A DNA stretch of 64,000 nt from NCBI GenBank assembly GCA_963833605.1, contig CAWHYZ010000017.1, forward strand, positions 496,001 through 560,000, written 5' to 3'. This document shows positions 53,592 to 63,288 of the stretch, one piece after another. Position 1 is the stretch's first letter; each line of letters begins with the position of its first letter. Under the pieces are notes generated by a model, which worked only from the letters and a program-made list of their open reading frames with translations, had not been told where the DNA came from and searched no databases. The stretch comes from JAFAXD01 sp963833605. Its GTDB lineage: Bacteria; Pseudomonadota; Alphaproteobacteria; Rhizobiales; Xanthobacteraceae. A program made the position numbers and the translations under genes.

Positions 53592-54749
53592 TCACGCGCA
53601 CGAATGCGCGGTGAGTCGGTCGAGGAAGGTGCTGCAGGCCTCAAGCTGCGCGACCGCAACGTACTCGTCGGCCTTGTGCGCCTGAGTGATCGAGCCCGGG
53701 CCAATCACCACCGTCGGGATGCCGGACAAGGCGAACAGCCCGCCCTCGGTGCCGTAGGCGACCTTGCTATGCTCGTTTCGGCCGCTGAGCGTCTTCCCTA
53801 AGCCGACGATACCGAACGCGGTCGGCGTCTCAAGGCCTGGCCAGCTTGACTTGGGCTCGAAAGCGATACGCGCCGCCGGATCGACCGCCTGCATCTCCGG
53901 CTCGAGCCGCTCGCGCGCAAAGGCCATCACCTCCTCCACCAGGCCATCCACGTCGTCGGCGGCGAGTGGGCGGAACTCGAATTCGAAAGTACAGAGGTCG
54001 GGCACGATGTTGAGCGCGGTGCCGCCGTGTACGACACCGGTGTTCGCGGTCGTGTAAGGCACGTCATACAGCGGATCGCGCGCCCCCGAGCGTGCCAGGC
54101 GGTCGCTGATGTCGCGGATCTTGGCGATCAGACGCGCTGCATATTCGACCGCATTGACCCCATGGGGCGCGAGCGCGGAGTGGCAAGTCTTGCCGTGCAC
54201 GGTGACGCGCAACGCGCGCTGGCCCTTGTGTCCGATCACCACGCTCATTTCGGTCGGCTCGCCGACAAAACAGGCCGCCGGTTTCACCTTCGCGCGTTCG
54301 AGATGCGCAATCATGCTGCGCACGCCGACGCAGCCGACCTCCTCATCGTAGGAGAACGCAAGGTGGATCGGCCGCGCGAGCGGCGCTGCGAGCATGTCCG
54401 GCACCGCCGCGAGACAACAAGCATTGAAGCCTTTCATGTCGGCCGCGCCGCGGCCGTAGAGCCGGCCGTTGCGCTGCGTCAGCCGAAACGGGTCGCTCGA
54501 CCATGACTGTCCGTCGACTGGCACGACGTCCGTGTGACCCGAGAGGATAGTTCCGGGCACGCCTGGCGGCCCGATCGTCGCCCATAGATTGGCTTTGGTG
54601 CCGGTTTCATCGGTTATGCGCTCATGCGCCACGCCGAACCGGTCGAGATAGGCCTCGACCCAATCAATCAGCACAAGGTTCGAGTTGCGGCTCGTCGTGT
54701 CGAAGCCGACGAGCGCTTCGAGCAGTTCGATGGTCCGTTGCGCGCGCAT
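53592..54749 (-). CDS. argE: M20-family deacetylase (acetylornithine deacetylase type)
   Basis: A 385-residue zinc amidohydrolase of the M20 family, close to ArgE. Metal ligands are seen in LSGHTDVVPV (His, Asp), GAADMKGFNACC (Asp) and YDEEVGCVGVR (Glu-Glu), with the late His in the C-terminal AYGTEGGLFALSGIP region. The family removes N-acetyl groups from ornithine in arginine synthesis, or acts on related N-acyl amino acids. The start is ATG 54749. It is a stand-alone gene converging with the VOC gene, with no other arginine genes nearby, so a catabolic role is also possible. Confidence 0.88.
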   Translation of the reverse strand: MRAQRTIELLEALVGFDTTSRNSNLVLIDWVEAYLDRFGVAHERITDETGTKANLWATIGPPGVPGTILSGHTDVVPVDGQSWSSDPFRLTQRNGRLYGRGAADMKGFNACCLAAVPDMLAAPLARPIHLAFSYDEEVGCVGVRSMIAHLERAKVKPAACFVGEPTEMSVVIGHKGQRALRVTVHGKTCHSALAPHGVNAVEYAARLIAKIRDISDRLARSGARDPLYDVPYTTANTGVVHGGTALNIVPDLCTFEFEFRPLAADDVDGLVEEVMAFARERLEPEMQAVDPAARIAFEPKSSWPGLETPTAFGIVGLGKTLSGRNEHSKVAYGTEGGLFALSGIPTVVIGPGSITQAHKADEYVAVAQLEACSTFLDRLTAHSCA

Positions 54750-54938
54750 TGCTCTCTAAATGTCACTGCTTAGGCCGCATCATAACAGTCCCAGCGTACC
54801 CCTCAAAGGCGGCGGCGGCGCAATGTCGGGCTATGGGGCACTACTCGGAAGTTCCTCCCACCGCCAGCAAAGCAGACCCTCGGCGCGTCGGAATTTTATG
54901 AGTGCGCGCCCCTCATGCTTGGCCCGTGAAGACTGAAT

Positions 54939-54980
54939 CGCCCGCTTTGGGTACCCCATCGCGGGTGATGACATCTGTTG
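54939..54980. repeat. Degenerate REP-type element
   Basis: ATCGCCCGCTTTGGGTACCC and CATCGCGGGTGATGACA resemble the end of the REP-type units at 23.2 and 29.5 kb, with the stem partly eroded. It lies in the 285-base gap between argE and the luciferase-like gene, where nothing else was recognised. Confidence 0.5.
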
Positions 54981-55034
54981 GGATGATAGGCCGATACTCG
55001 ACGGCGCGCCGTTGCAAACGTCCCGGAGAGACCC

Positions 55035-56081
55035 CTACTCTGCGGCGATCGCGGGCGCGGCGTCCGGATCGAGGTGGCGCAGCTTGGGCGCGACCTCCTG
55101 CATGAACAGCGTCATCGAACGTGCGCGGCCTTCGCGCGTCGCGTAGTCGCGGCCGGCGTGGAACATGAGCGTGCCGAAGCCGCCGACCTGATCATAGAAT
55201 TCGAGCACGCGCCTGGTCACGGTCTCGGGGCTGCCGATGAACAGATTGTGGGTGTCGACCAGATAATCGTAGGTGATGTCCTGCAGGGTGCCGCCGGGTG
55301 GAATGCGCTCGACCTGATGGTGCGGGGTATTGACGATCTCCCATTTGATGACCCCGGTGTAGGACTCGCGCATATCCTCGAGCGCCTGCTTGTCGGTTTC
55401 CGCCACGTAGATCACCCGGCAGGTGCGCAGATCCCGACGGCGCGGCTTGCGGCCGGCGGCGATCTGCGACTTGACCAGCGTGTCGGCGAACAGGCGCAGA
55501 CGCGGGATCGGAATGAAATCGCCGGTCAACACCATGAGGCCGAGCCGGCCGGCGAGCTCGACCGACCCGACCGTGTTGGCGGCGGCGATGCCGACCGGCG
55601 GATGCGGCTTCTGCACCGGCGGGCATTCGAGCATCATCTTCTTGCCCTTCCAGAACGGACCGTCGTAATCGACCGGCTCCTTGCTGTTCCAGAGTTTGAG
55701 CATCAGTTCGATCGACGGTTCCATGACGGCACGCATGGAGTTCGGATCAAGTCCGCGCCACTCGAGCTTCTTGGGATAGAAGCCGGTGCCGATCCCGAGC
55801 ATGTAGCGGCCGCCGGTGAGCTGGTCGGTGGTGTTGGCCTCGAGCGCGACCTGCAACGGATGATAATAGCCGAGCGGCCGCACCGCGGAGCCGAGCCGGA
55901 TGCGCTCGGTGCGTCCGGCGGCCTTGCAGATGATGAGCTCGGCCGGGCTCTGGTGTTCGGAAAACCAGATCTCGTTGAACCCCAGGCGGTCGGCGACCTC
56001 GGCTTCGAAAATATCCTCGTTCCAGGCCTCACCGATGGGGCGGTCGGGACGACGGTTGTTGGAGAACAGGCCGAATTCCAT
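55035..56081 (-). CDS. Luciferase-like (LLM) flavin-dependent monooxygenase
   Basis: A 348-residue luciferase-like monooxygenase with TIM-barrel motifs: MEFGLFSNNRRP at the N-terminus, FNEIWFSEHQSPAE, RIRLGSAVRPLGYYHPLQVA and GRYMLGIGTGFYPKKLEWRG. I prefer ATG 56081 because the family begins there; a frame to 56183 is longer but without likeness. GAGGAT lies about 10 bases upstream. Such enzymes need reduced FMN from a partner reductase, not seen nearby. It is intact, unlike the LLM gene at 43.9 kb. It lies downstream of the palindrome after the Gfo/Idh gene. Confidence 0.88.
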   Translation of the reverse strand: MEFGLFSNNRRPDRPIGEAWNEDIFEAEVADRLGFNEIWFSEHQSPAELIICKAAGRTERIRLGSAVRPLGYYHPLQVALEANTTDQLTGGRYMLGIGTGFYPKKLEWRGLDPNSMRAVMEPSIELMLKLWNSKEPVDYDGPFWKGKKMMLECPPVQKPHPPVGIAAANTVGSVELAGRLGLMVLTGDFIPIPRLRLFADTLVKSQIAAGRKPRRRDLRTCRVIYVAETDKQALEDMRESYTGVIKWEIVNTPHHQVERIPPGGTLQDITYDYLVDTHNLFIGSPETVTRRVLEFYDQVGGFGTLMFHAGRDYATREGRARSMTLFMQEVAPKLRHLDPDAAPAIAAE

Positions 56082-56235
56082 GGGTGACTTATCCTCGCCT
56101 GCGAGTCTCTTGCGCTTTGGGCCGAATTGAACGCGTTCGGATTGCTTGCGCGTGGGGGCCAGAGTAGGTGAATCCGTCGGCACCCGGCAAGCGGGGGTGA
56201 TTAGAGGCTGCCATGCCGTATGGCGGGGGCGGGCT

Positions 56236-56317
56236 GTAGGGTGGGTTAGCGGCGCGGCCAGTAACCCACCGCAACGCCGCTGGTGGGTTGCGCGCCTGCG
56301 GCGCTAACCCACCCTAC
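56236..56317. repeat. Long palindromic repeat overlapping a stop codon
   Basis: Perfect outer arms GTAGGGTGGGTTAGCG (56236-56251) and CGCTAACCCACCCTAC (56302-56317), with an inner GTAACCCACC / GGTGGGTTGC pair. The right arm contains the TAG stop (56316-56314) of the minus-strand Gfo/Idh gene. GGGTGGGTTAGC hairpins of this kind are dispersed in many proteobacterial genomes. Confidence 0.8.
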
Positions 56318-57507
56318 GGAACGGAGACTTGCTGTTCGAGCTTGATCTCGGTCCCGGTTCGCGCCGACTCAATCATCGCCAGGCACACCTCCATGGTGGC
56401 GCGGCTCCAGGCGCCGTCGTGCAGCGGCGGACGCCCGTCGACGACCGCGGCATAGAGCTCATCGATCACCTCGGACCGGGGAACGGCCGGCGGCGGCAAC
56501 GGCTCGATGCGTATACCGGCGTCCTCGTAGATCGCGACGCCGTCCGGTCCGGGTCGCAGGTCGGCGCGCTCGCACGAGGCGATCAGCAGACCGAAGTGCT
56601 GATGGTGACGCGACGGGACATGCGCGAGCGCCGCCGGCCCTTTGTAGTCGGCGCCGCCGTAGTTGCCGGCGGCCTTGAGGGCCCCTTCCTGCTCGGCGCT
56701 CGCAAGCGCGGCAAGGCGCGCACGTGCGTGTCCGTACCGGCGTCGATCCTTGTCGTCGCCGCTTTCCCCGACCCAGCCCGTGAATTCGTCAGAGTCGAAA
56801 TGGCCGTAGCCGCTGTAGCTGATCGACGCGAATACCCCGCCTTCAAAGCTGATGTGCGCCGCATAGGCGGCGGGCGCTGGCCGCGCCCGATCCCACGCAC
56901 CAACCGATGCGCGCACGCTCCTCGCCTGTCCACCCGCGATCAGCCGCACCATATCGACCTGATGCGGCGCCTGGTTCACCAATATGCCGCCCGCCTGAGG
57001 ATCAAGCTCCTCCGGCCGGCGCGGACGATAAAGCCAGTCGGTGTAGTTGAGCGCGTGGATCATGCGCAAAGCGCCGAAGGCCCCGCCGGCGACGAGCTCG
57101 CGCGTGCGCGCAATCGGCGCATCGAAACTGTGGCTCGGCCCGACCATGAGCACAACGCCGGCCGCGCGCGCCGCCTCGATCATGGCGCTGCAGTCCGCGA
57201 GCGTGAGCGCCATCGGCTTCTCGACCAGAATGTGCCTTCCACGCGACGCGGCGAGCTGTGCCTGCGCGGCGTGAAACTCGTGCGGGGTCGAGATGTACAC
57301 CGCCTCCACGTGCGGATCCTCGCACAGCGCCTCGGCGCTCGCGTGCGCGCGCGCGGCAAAATCCTGCGCGAAGCGCGCGCGTGCCTCGGAGCGCACGTCG
57401 GTGCCGGCGACGACCTCGATGGCGGGATGGCGTGCAAAGGTCGGCACCATCAGGCTGAACGCGCGGCCGAGCCCGATCACCCCGAGGCGCAGTTTGCGTT
57501 GTGGCAT
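56314..57507 (-). CDS. Gfo/Idh/MocA-family oxidoreductase
   Basis: A 397-residue NAD(P)-dependent dehydrogenase. The Rossmann part opens with LGVIGLGRAFSLMVPTFA (GxGxxG-like), followed by AVYISTPHEFHAAQA and the family motif ILVEKPMALTLADC. The C-terminal alpha/beta domain includes FEGGVFASISYSGYGHFDSD. Members act on sugars, inositols or phthalates; the 4,5-dihydrodiol-phthalate dehydrogenase (Pht4) also belongs here. Its C-terminal residues and stop lie in the right arm of the palindromic repeat. The dipeptide-type importer operon lies upstream on the same strand, 242 bases away. Confidence 0.88.
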   Translation of the reverse strand: MPQRKLRLGVIGLGRAFSLMVPTFARHPAIEVVAGTDVRSEARARFAQDFAARAHASAEALCEDPHVEAVYISTPHEFHAAQAQLAASRGRHILVEKPMALTLADCSAMIEAARAAGVVLMVGPSHSFDAPIARTRELVAGGAFGALRMIHALNYTDWLYRPRRPEELDPQAGGILVNQAPHQVDMVRLIAGGQARSVRASVGAWDRARPAPAAYAAHISFEGGVFASISYSGYGHFDSDEFTGWVGESGDDKDRRRYGHARARLAALASAEQEGALKAAGNYGGADYKGPAALAHVPSRHHQHFGLLIASCERADLRPGPDGVAIYEDAGIRIEPLPPPAVPRSEVIDELYAAVVDGRPPLHDGAWSRATMEVCLAMIESARTGTEIKLEQQVSVP

Positions 57508-57749
57508 AGTTGGCCTCGTCTTGATCCATCAGGTGGGCAGCTCTCCGGATAACATGTACTCGGCGCGAGCTTTTTTCAGTTTGGATTCTAACCAGACATG
57601 AGAGCTCGATAATCACTGAGCTCCTTGGCATTGAGAGCCTCAGCCGAGATTGGCCAGCGAGGCAGGCTCCCAACGTAGCTCGTCAAAATACGATGATCGC
57701 TTCGATTCACAATCGAAAGCGTGTCGCTGCCCAGCCTTCCGGCACAGAA

Positions 57750-58745
57750 TCACGATGCGTCGCGCAGGTGGCAAGCGACCCAATGGCCGGGCCGTACCTC
57801 GCGGAACGCCGGCTCCTCGGCCTTGCAACGACTGACCGCGTACGGGCAGCGGGTGTGGAACCGGCAGCCCGACGGCGGGTTCATCGGGCTCGGCACGTCG
57901 CCCGAAAGCACGATCCGCTCCCGCTTTGCGTCCGGCTTCGGGGGTACGGGCTTCGGCACCGCCGACAGCAACGCTTCGGTGTAGGGGTGGAGCGGCTCGG
58001 CGAACAGCGATTTTTTGTCCGTCAGCTCGACGATCTTGCCCAGATACATGACCGCGACGCGATGGCTGATGTGCTCCACGACTGCCAGATCGTGGGCAAT
58101 GAACACGTAGGACAGGCGATACTCGTCCTGCAGATCCATGAGGAGATTGATGACCTGCGCCTGCACCGAGACGTCGAGGGCGGACACCGGCTCGTCGGCG
58201 ATGATCAGGCTTGGATTGAGCGCGAGCGCGCGTGCAATTCCGAGACGCTGCCGCTGGCCGCCCGAAAATTCATGCGGGTAGCGCCGCATCTGCTCTGGCC
58301 GCAGACCCACGCGCCGCAGCAGCGCAGCTACGCGCTGCTCGACGTTGCGGCCTTTCGCGATGCCATAGTTGGTCAGCGGCTCAGCCACGATCGCCCCTGC
58401 CGACATCCGCGGATTGAGTGACGAATACGGATCTTGAAAGATCACCTGCATCTCCCGGCGATACGGCCGCATTTGCGTCGGAGACAGGTCGGTGATCTCG
58501 TGGCCGCGCAGCCTGATCTGTCCGGCGCTTGGCTCAAGGAGTTTCAGGATTGTCCTGCCGGCAGTGGACTTTCCGCAGCCGCTCTCCCCCACCAGCCCGA
58601 GGGTCTCGGCCGCCCCGAGCGTAAAGCTGACTCCGTCGACCGCGAAAACCTGGCCGCTGTCCCGCTGAAGGATGCCGCGGCGGATCGGAAAATATTTCCG
58701 CAGTCCGACGACCTCGAGCAGCGGCGCCGGTCCCCCGACAGTCAT
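57750..58745 (-). CDS. Dipeptide/oligopeptide-type ABC importer, ATPase 2 (DppF-like)
   Basis: A 331-residue ATPase of the peptide/nickel importer class. Walker A GESGCGKST, signature FSGGQRQRLGIARAL, Walker B LIIADEPVSALDVS. The C-terminal oligopeptide extension contains the Cys pattern CRFHTRCPYAVSRC, which in this class can bind a 4Fe-4S cluster. ATG 58745 overlaps the stop of the upstream ATPase gene (ATGA), so translation is coupled. A longer frame to 58784 is not needed. It is the last gene of the five-gene importer operon. Confidence 0.93.
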   Translation of the reverse strand: MTVGGPAPLLEVVGLRKYFPIRRGILQRDSGQVFAVDGVSFTLGAAETLGLVGESGCGKSTAGRTILKLLEPSAGQIRLRGHEITDLSPTQMRPYRREMQVIFQDPYSSLNPRMSAGAIVAEPLTNYGIAKGRNVEQRVAALLRRVGLRPEQMRRYPHEFSGGQRQRLGIARALALNPSLIIADEPVSALDVSVQAQVINLLMDLQDEYRLSYVFIAHDLAVVEHISHRVAVMYLGKIVELTDKKSLFAEPLHPYTEALLSAVPKPVPPKPDAKRERIVLSGDVPSPMNPPSGCRFHTRCPYAVSRCKAEEPAFREVRPGHWVACHLRDAS

Positions 58746-59797
58746 ACCGGGCTCCCCTCCTCCGCAACAGCGCGCCAGTTCCAACAGGCGACCAGATGAT
58801 CGCTGCCGGCCGCCTCGATCGGCGGACGGTCGAGCCGGCAGCGCTCGGTCGCGAACGCGCAGCGCGCCGCAAAGCTGCAGCCGACCGGCGCGTCCCGCAT
58901 GGACGGCACGGTGCCGGGAATCTCGGCCAGGCGGCGGCGCTCGCCGTCGACTGAGGATCCCAGCCGCGGAACCGCCGCGATCAGCCCGCGCGTATAGGGA
59001 TGCAGCGGCGTGTCGAACAGCTCCCCGACCGGCGCTTCCTCCATTTTGCGCCCGGCATACATGACGACGACACGCTGTGCGGTCTCGGCCACAACTCCGA
59101 GGTCGTGCGTGATCAGGATCACCGCGGTGCCAAACTTCTCCTTGAGTTCCTGGATCAGGTGCAGGATCTGCGCCTGGATCGTGACATCGAGCGCGGTGGT
59201 CGGCTCGTCGGCGATCAGCACCTGCGGATTACAACTGAGCGCCATGGCGATCATCACGCGCTGTCGCATGCCACCCGATAACTGATGCGGATACTGGCGG
59301 ATGCGCCGTTCGGCCTCCGGGATGCGAACCAGGACCAACATCTCGACCGCGCGCGCGAGCGCGGCCCGGCGGGGCAGCCCCTGATGCTGCATCAAGGTCT
59401 CGGCGATCTGATGCCCGACGGTGAGAACTGGATTGAGCGACGTCATCGGTTCCTGGAAAATCATCGAGATCTGGTTGCCCCGCAAACCCCGCATCTCAGG
59501 CTCAGGCAGGCCGACCAGATTCCGGCCCCTGAACCGGATCTCGCCGCCGACGATCCGGCCAGGCGACTGGAGGCGCAAAATCGACAGAGCGGTGACGCTT
59601 TTGCCGCAGCCGGATTCGCCAACGACTCCCAGCGTCTCGCCCGCGCCCAGCGAACACGAAACGCCATCAACCGCACGGACCACACCGTCACGGGTGAAGA
59701 AGTGCGTCCGCAGGTCGTCGATCTCGAGGATGGGTTCGGCCGCGCCCCGTTTCAGCGGCCTGTCGTTCGAACCGATGGCGTGTGTCCCGGCGCTCAC
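58742..59797 (-). CDS. Dipeptide/oligopeptide-type ABC importer, ATPase 1 (DppD-like)
   Basis: A 351-residue ATPase. Walker A GESGCGKSVTAL, Q-loop MIFQEPMTSLNPV, signature LSGGMRQRVMIAMAL, Walker B LIADEPTTALDVT. The C-terminal peptide-importer extension with CSFAARCAFATERC again gives four Cys. Start ATG 59797 overlaps the stop of the second permease gene by four bases, and its own stop overlaps the next ATPase. With DppF-like it forms the ATPase heterodimer on the cytoplasmic side. Confidence 0.93.
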   Translation of the reverse strand: MSAGTHAIGSNDRPLKRGAAEPILEIDDLRTHFFTRDGVVRAVDGVSCSLGAGETLGVVGESGCGKSVTALSILRLQSPGRIVGGEIRFRGRNLVGLPEPEMRGLRGNQISMIFQEPMTSLNPVLTVGHQIAETLMQHQGLPRRAALARAVEMLVLVRIPEAERRIRQYPHQLSGGMRQRVMIAMALSCNPQVLIADEPTTALDVTIQAQILHLIQELKEKFGTAVILITHDLGVVAETAQRVVVMYAGRKMEEAPVGELFDTPLHPYTRGLIAAVPRLGSSVDGERRRLAEIPGTVPSMRDAPVGCSFAARCAFATERCRLDRPPIEAAGSDHLVACWNWRAVAEEGSPV

Positions 59798-60675
59798 AGG
59801 CCACGCGCCAGTCGCGGGTCAAGCGCATCGCGCAACCCGTCGCCGAGCAGATTGATCGCAAGCACGGTGATCGACAGAAAGATGCTCGGAATCAGGATGA
59901 TGTAGGCGGCAACCAGAAACAGCGTCCGCCCTTCCGCGATGATGTTGCCCCAGCTTGGGATTGTGGGCGGCGTCCCTGCTCCGAGGAAGCTCAGGATTGC
60001 TTCGATGATGATTGCGAAGGCGCACACATAGGTCGCCTGGACGATGAGAGGCGCGAGCGTGTTCGGCAAAATGTGACGCAGAAGAATGCGCCAGTTCCGT
60101 GTCCCGGCCGCGCGCGCCGCTTCGATGAAGGGTTGCTCGCGCAGACTAAGCCCAAGACTGCGCACGAGGCGGCTCACGCGCGGCACTTCGGCGATCGTGA
60201 TCGCCAAGATGACGTTCTGGATGCTGGCCTTGGTCAGCGCCATCAGGGCAATCGCGAGCAAGATCGGCGGGATAGCCATCAGACCATCCATGATCCGCAT
60301 CACGATGGCATCGACCAGGCGGTTGAACCCGGCAGCCAAGCCGATGACGAGGCCGATGGCGGTGCTCAGCACGGCGACACTGAAGCCGACGAACAGAGAG
60401 ATGCGGGCCCCGTAGAGCACCCGGCTGTAGATGTCGCGCCCGACAGCGTCAGTGCCGAACCAGTCTTCCGCATTTGGCGGCCGCAGCCGGCGGATCGGGC
60501 TGAGCGCCTGCGGGTCGACGGTCCCAAGATAGGGTGCAAATATCGCGATCGCGACGATGACAAAGAGGAGGAGCCCGCCAATCACAGCGGTTGGGTAGCG
60601 CCGCAGGATATCACGCAACGCACCTGACCGGACCGCGGGTGGCGAAGCCCCGTCCTCGTACGGCATCACGGTCAT
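59794..60675 (-). CDS. Dipeptide/oligopeptide-type ABC importer, permease 2 (DppC-like)
   Basis: A 293-residue membrane permease with six hydrophobic segments. Family features are FGTDAVGRDIYSRVLYGARI and the EAA-type coupling loop FIEAARAAGTRNWRILLRHI. The C-terminal segment GLRDALDPRLA is the usual end of DppC. The ATG at 60675 overlaps the stop of the first permease by one base (TGATG). It pairs with the DppB-like permease to form the channel. Confidence 0.93.
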   Translation of the reverse strand: MTVMPYEDGASPPAVRSGALRDILRRYPTAVIGGLLLFVIVAIAIFAPYLGTVDPQALSPIRRLRPPNAEDWFGTDAVGRDIYSRVLYGARISLFVGFSVAVLSTAIGLVIGLAAGFNRLVDAIVMRIMDGLMAIPPILLAIALMALTKASIQNVILAITIAEVPRVSRLVRSLGLSLREQPFIEAARAAGTRNWRILLRHILPNTLAPLIVQATYVCAFAIIIEAILSFLGAGTPPTIPSWGNIIAEGRTLFLVAAYIILIPSIFLSITVLAINLLGDGLRDALDPRLARGL

Positions 60676-61628
60676 CAGTACCGGATCCGCGGATCTAGGA
60701 AGGTGTAGCTGATGTCGACCAGCAGATTGACCAGCACGTAGCTGGCCGAGAAAACGAGAACAAGGCCCTGGATCACGGGATAGTCACGCCGAAGGATGGC
60801 ATCGACCGTGAGCCGGCCGATACCCGGAATGGCGAAGACCGTCTCGGTGACGACCACGCCGCTAATCAAGAGCGCAAACGCGAGACCGATCGTGGTGACG
60901 ATCGGGATCGATGCGTTCTTAAGCGCATGACCGACCAGGACCTTGGCGTCGCTCAACCCCTTCGATTGCGCCGTGCGGATGTAATCCTGGCTGAGCACTT
61001 CGAGCATGCTGGTGCGGGTCATCCGGGCAATCAGTGCGATCAGCACGATACCCAGGGTGAGCGACGGCATAACGATATTGGGCAGGAAGGCGAAGAACCC
61101 CTTGCTGATGCTCACATAGCCCTGCACTGGAAGGACATTAGCCCACATCGAGAGCCCAAAGATCAGGAGATAGCCGATCACAAAGGAGGGAAACGAAAAG
61201 CCCAACACGGCGAACGCCATCACCAGGCGATCGATCCAAGTTCCCGCCTTCCAGGCCGCAAGGACGCCGAGCGGAACCGCGATTACGACGCTGAGCAGCA
61301 TCGAGCAGATCGCAAGCGCGACCGTCGGCTCGACGCGTTGCAGGATCATCCGGCTGACCGGCTGATTGGCGAAAATCGAATGACCGAGATCGCCATGCAG
61401 GACCTTCCAGATCCACCAACCAAACTGGTTCAGGAACGGCTCGTTCAACCCGAGCTGCTGGCGGATTTGCTCGACCACCTCCGTCGTCGCCTGATCGCCC
61501 GCAATGATGGCGGCCGGATCGCCGGGACTGAGATAGAGCAGCGAAAAGACGAAGATCGCCACCACCCCCATGACCGGAATAGTGGCGAGGATGCGGCGGA
61601 TGACATAGGCCAGCAAATCAGGATCCAA
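60675..61628 (-). CDS. Dipeptide/oligopeptide-type ABC importer, permease 1 (DppB-like)
   Basis: A 317-residue membrane permease with about six hydrophobic segments. The N-terminal YVIRRILATIPVMGVVAIFV and periplasmic FLNQFGWWIWKVLHGDLGHS are characteristic of DppB. The EAA loop reads YIRTAQSKGLSDAKVLVGHA, and the end DISYTFLDPRIRY is typical. It starts 9 bases after the binding-protein gene, within the same operon. Confidence 0.93.
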   Translation of the reverse strand: MDPDLLAYVIRRILATIPVMGVVAIFVFSLLYLSPGDPAAIIAGDQATTEVVEQIRQQLGLNEPFLNQFGWWIWKVLHGDLGHSIFANQPVSRMILQRVEPTVALAICSMLLSVVIAVPLGVLAAWKAGTWIDRLVMAFAVLGFSFPSFVIGYLLIFGLSMWANVLPVQGYVSISKGFFAFLPNIVMPSLTLGIVLIALIARMTRTSMLEVLSQDYIRTAQSKGLSDAKVLVGHALKNASIPIVTTIGLAFALLISGVVVTETVFAIPGIGRLTVDAILRRDYPVIQGLVLVFSASYVLVNLLVDISYTFLDPRIRY

Positions 61629-61637
61629 CTCGGTTCG

Positions 61638-63215
61638 TCAGGCGCGCTTGACGTTCCAGAAAACCGGCTGGCCGTTCAGCACGCCCGTGAGATTGCTGCG
61701 ATAGCCCGTGAACGGGATAGATTGGCCAAGCGGAATGTAGGGAACATCTTCAAACGCCTGCAGCTGGATGTCGACGGCGAGCTTCTTCTGCTCTTCGAGG
61801 TTCTTGGCCTGGAACCAGGCCGCGCGCAGCTCCTCGATCTTCGGGCTCGTCGGCCACCCAAAGCCCCCTGACTTGCCGTTTCCGCGCAACCAGGCATGCG
61901 ATGCCGGATTCACCTGGTTCGATCCATTGTCGTAAATGGCGTAGACGTTCCATCCACCCTGTTCCGGCGGCTCCATCTTGGCGCGGCGCTGCGACACGGT
62001 GCTCCAATCGACGGCCTGATAGTCAACGTTGAGGCCGATCTTCTTGAACAAGTCGGCGGTGACGTTGCCCATGATCTTGAGATAGGGCACGTCAACAGCC
62101 ACCATCATGACGACCTTTTCGCCCTTGTAACCGGCGGTTTCGAGGTCCTTGCGCACCTTCGCGAGATCGCGCTTGCTCGTGAGCTTGTCCATGCCGGCCT
62201 CGTTCGCAAGTGGCGAGCCGGGCGCAAAATAACCCACACCATCGCGCCACATCGATTTGTCCGGGCCATTGAGGGCGATCATGTAGTCGGACTGGGTGAT
62301 ACCGCCGATGATCGCGCGGCGAATGGCCGGGTTGTCGAACGGCGGGTGGAGGTGATTGAAGCGCATGTAGGCGATCAGGCCGAGCGGCGTAATCGTCTTG
62401 ATGACGAGGTCCTTGTTGGCCCGCAGCCGCGGCAGCAAGTCGGTGTTGGGGGTCTGCAGCCAATCGATCTCGCCTCGCTCCAGCGCGGCGGCCGCGGTGG
62501 CCGAGTCCTGGATGATCGACCATTCGACCCGATCCAGGTGCGCAATCTTGGGGCCTGAGGTGTACTGCAGCACGCCATCCTTGCGCGGCACATAATCGGC
62601 AAAGCGCTCGTAGACGATCCGGGCGCCTGGCACGCGTTCGCTGGCCAGGTACCTGTATGGGCCGCTGCCGACCGGGTCGGTGATCGGCCGGTTCGGGTCG
62701 CTGTTCGCGATGCGCTCGGGCATGATCGCGCACATCGAAGCCATCGGCTTGCCGAGGGCGTCAGGCACCAACGGGAACGCGCGCTTCAGACGGATCTCAA
62801 TGACGCGGTCGCTCGTCGCCACAATCTCGTTGGCCGCCGCCGCGAGTGCCTGTCCAAATGCATCGCGCGTAGCCCAGCGACGCACGCTGGCCGCAGCGTC
62901 GCGCGCCAGCACCCGTTCGCCGTCATGGAACTTGAGCCCCTCACGCAGGGTCAGTTTCCACAGAAGGTTGTCGTTTTCCACGACGTATCCTTCCACCATC
63001 TGCGGGTGAGGCTGAAAGCTGTCATCGACGCCAAATAGCGTGTCGTAGACGAGATACGCGTGATCGCGGGTCTGCCATGAGGGCGAAACGACCGGGTCGA
63101 ATACGACGACGTTGGCATCCGGAACGAACTTGATGACCCGACTTCCTTGTGCACGGGTGATTGCCGGGGCCGCCAATGCAGCAGCGCTGCCCGCCAGAAA
63201 CGTGCGGCGATCCAT
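61638..63215 (-). CDS. Dipeptide/oligopeptide-type ABC importer, substrate-binding protein (family 5), Tat-exported
   Basis: A 525-residue extracellular family 5 solute-binding protein. MDRRTFLAG is a twin-arginine signal followed by an Ala-rich h-region and AQG. The mature part has KFVPDANVVVFDPVVSPSW, HPQMVEGYVVENDNLLWKLT and LREGLKFHDGERVLARDAAA, the family-5 hallmarks. The C-terminus includes FEDVPYIPLGQ. It is the first gene of the operon with DppB/C/D/F-like genes. Opine, glutathione, nickel or peptides are all possible ligands in this family. A hairpin lies about 75 bases upstream. Confidence 0.93.
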   Translation of the reverse strand: MDRRTFLAGSAAALAAPAITRAQGSRVIKFVPDANVVVFDPVVSPSWQTRDHAYLVYDTLFGVDDSFQPHPQMVEGYVVENDNLLWKLTLREGLKFHDGERVLARDAAASVRRWATRDAFGQALAAAANEIVATSDRVIEIRLKRAFPLVPDALGKPMASMCAIMPERIANSDPNRPITDPVGSGPYRYLASERVPGARIVYERFADYVPRKDGVLQYTSGPKIAHLDRVEWSIIQDSATAAAALERGEIDWLQTPNTDLLPRLRANKDLVIKTITPLGLIAYMRFNHLHPPFDNPAIRRAIIGGITQSDYMIALNGPDKSMWRDGVGYFAPGSPLANEAGMDKLTSKRDLAKVRKDLETAGYKGEKVVMMVAVDVPYLKIMGNVTADLFKKIGLNVDYQAVDWSTVSQRRAKMEPPEQGGWNVYAIYDNGSNQVNPASHAWLRGNGKSGGFGWPTSPKIEELRAAWFQAKNLEEQKKLAVDIQLQAFEDVPYIPLGQSIPFTGYRSNLTGVLNGQPVFWNVKRA

Positions 63216-63288
63216 TGTTCAAGTCCTCCCCTTGCGCAGATGGCGGCGTTGTCCGCCGTTATCCTGCATTGTATCTGAGGGTCGCATA

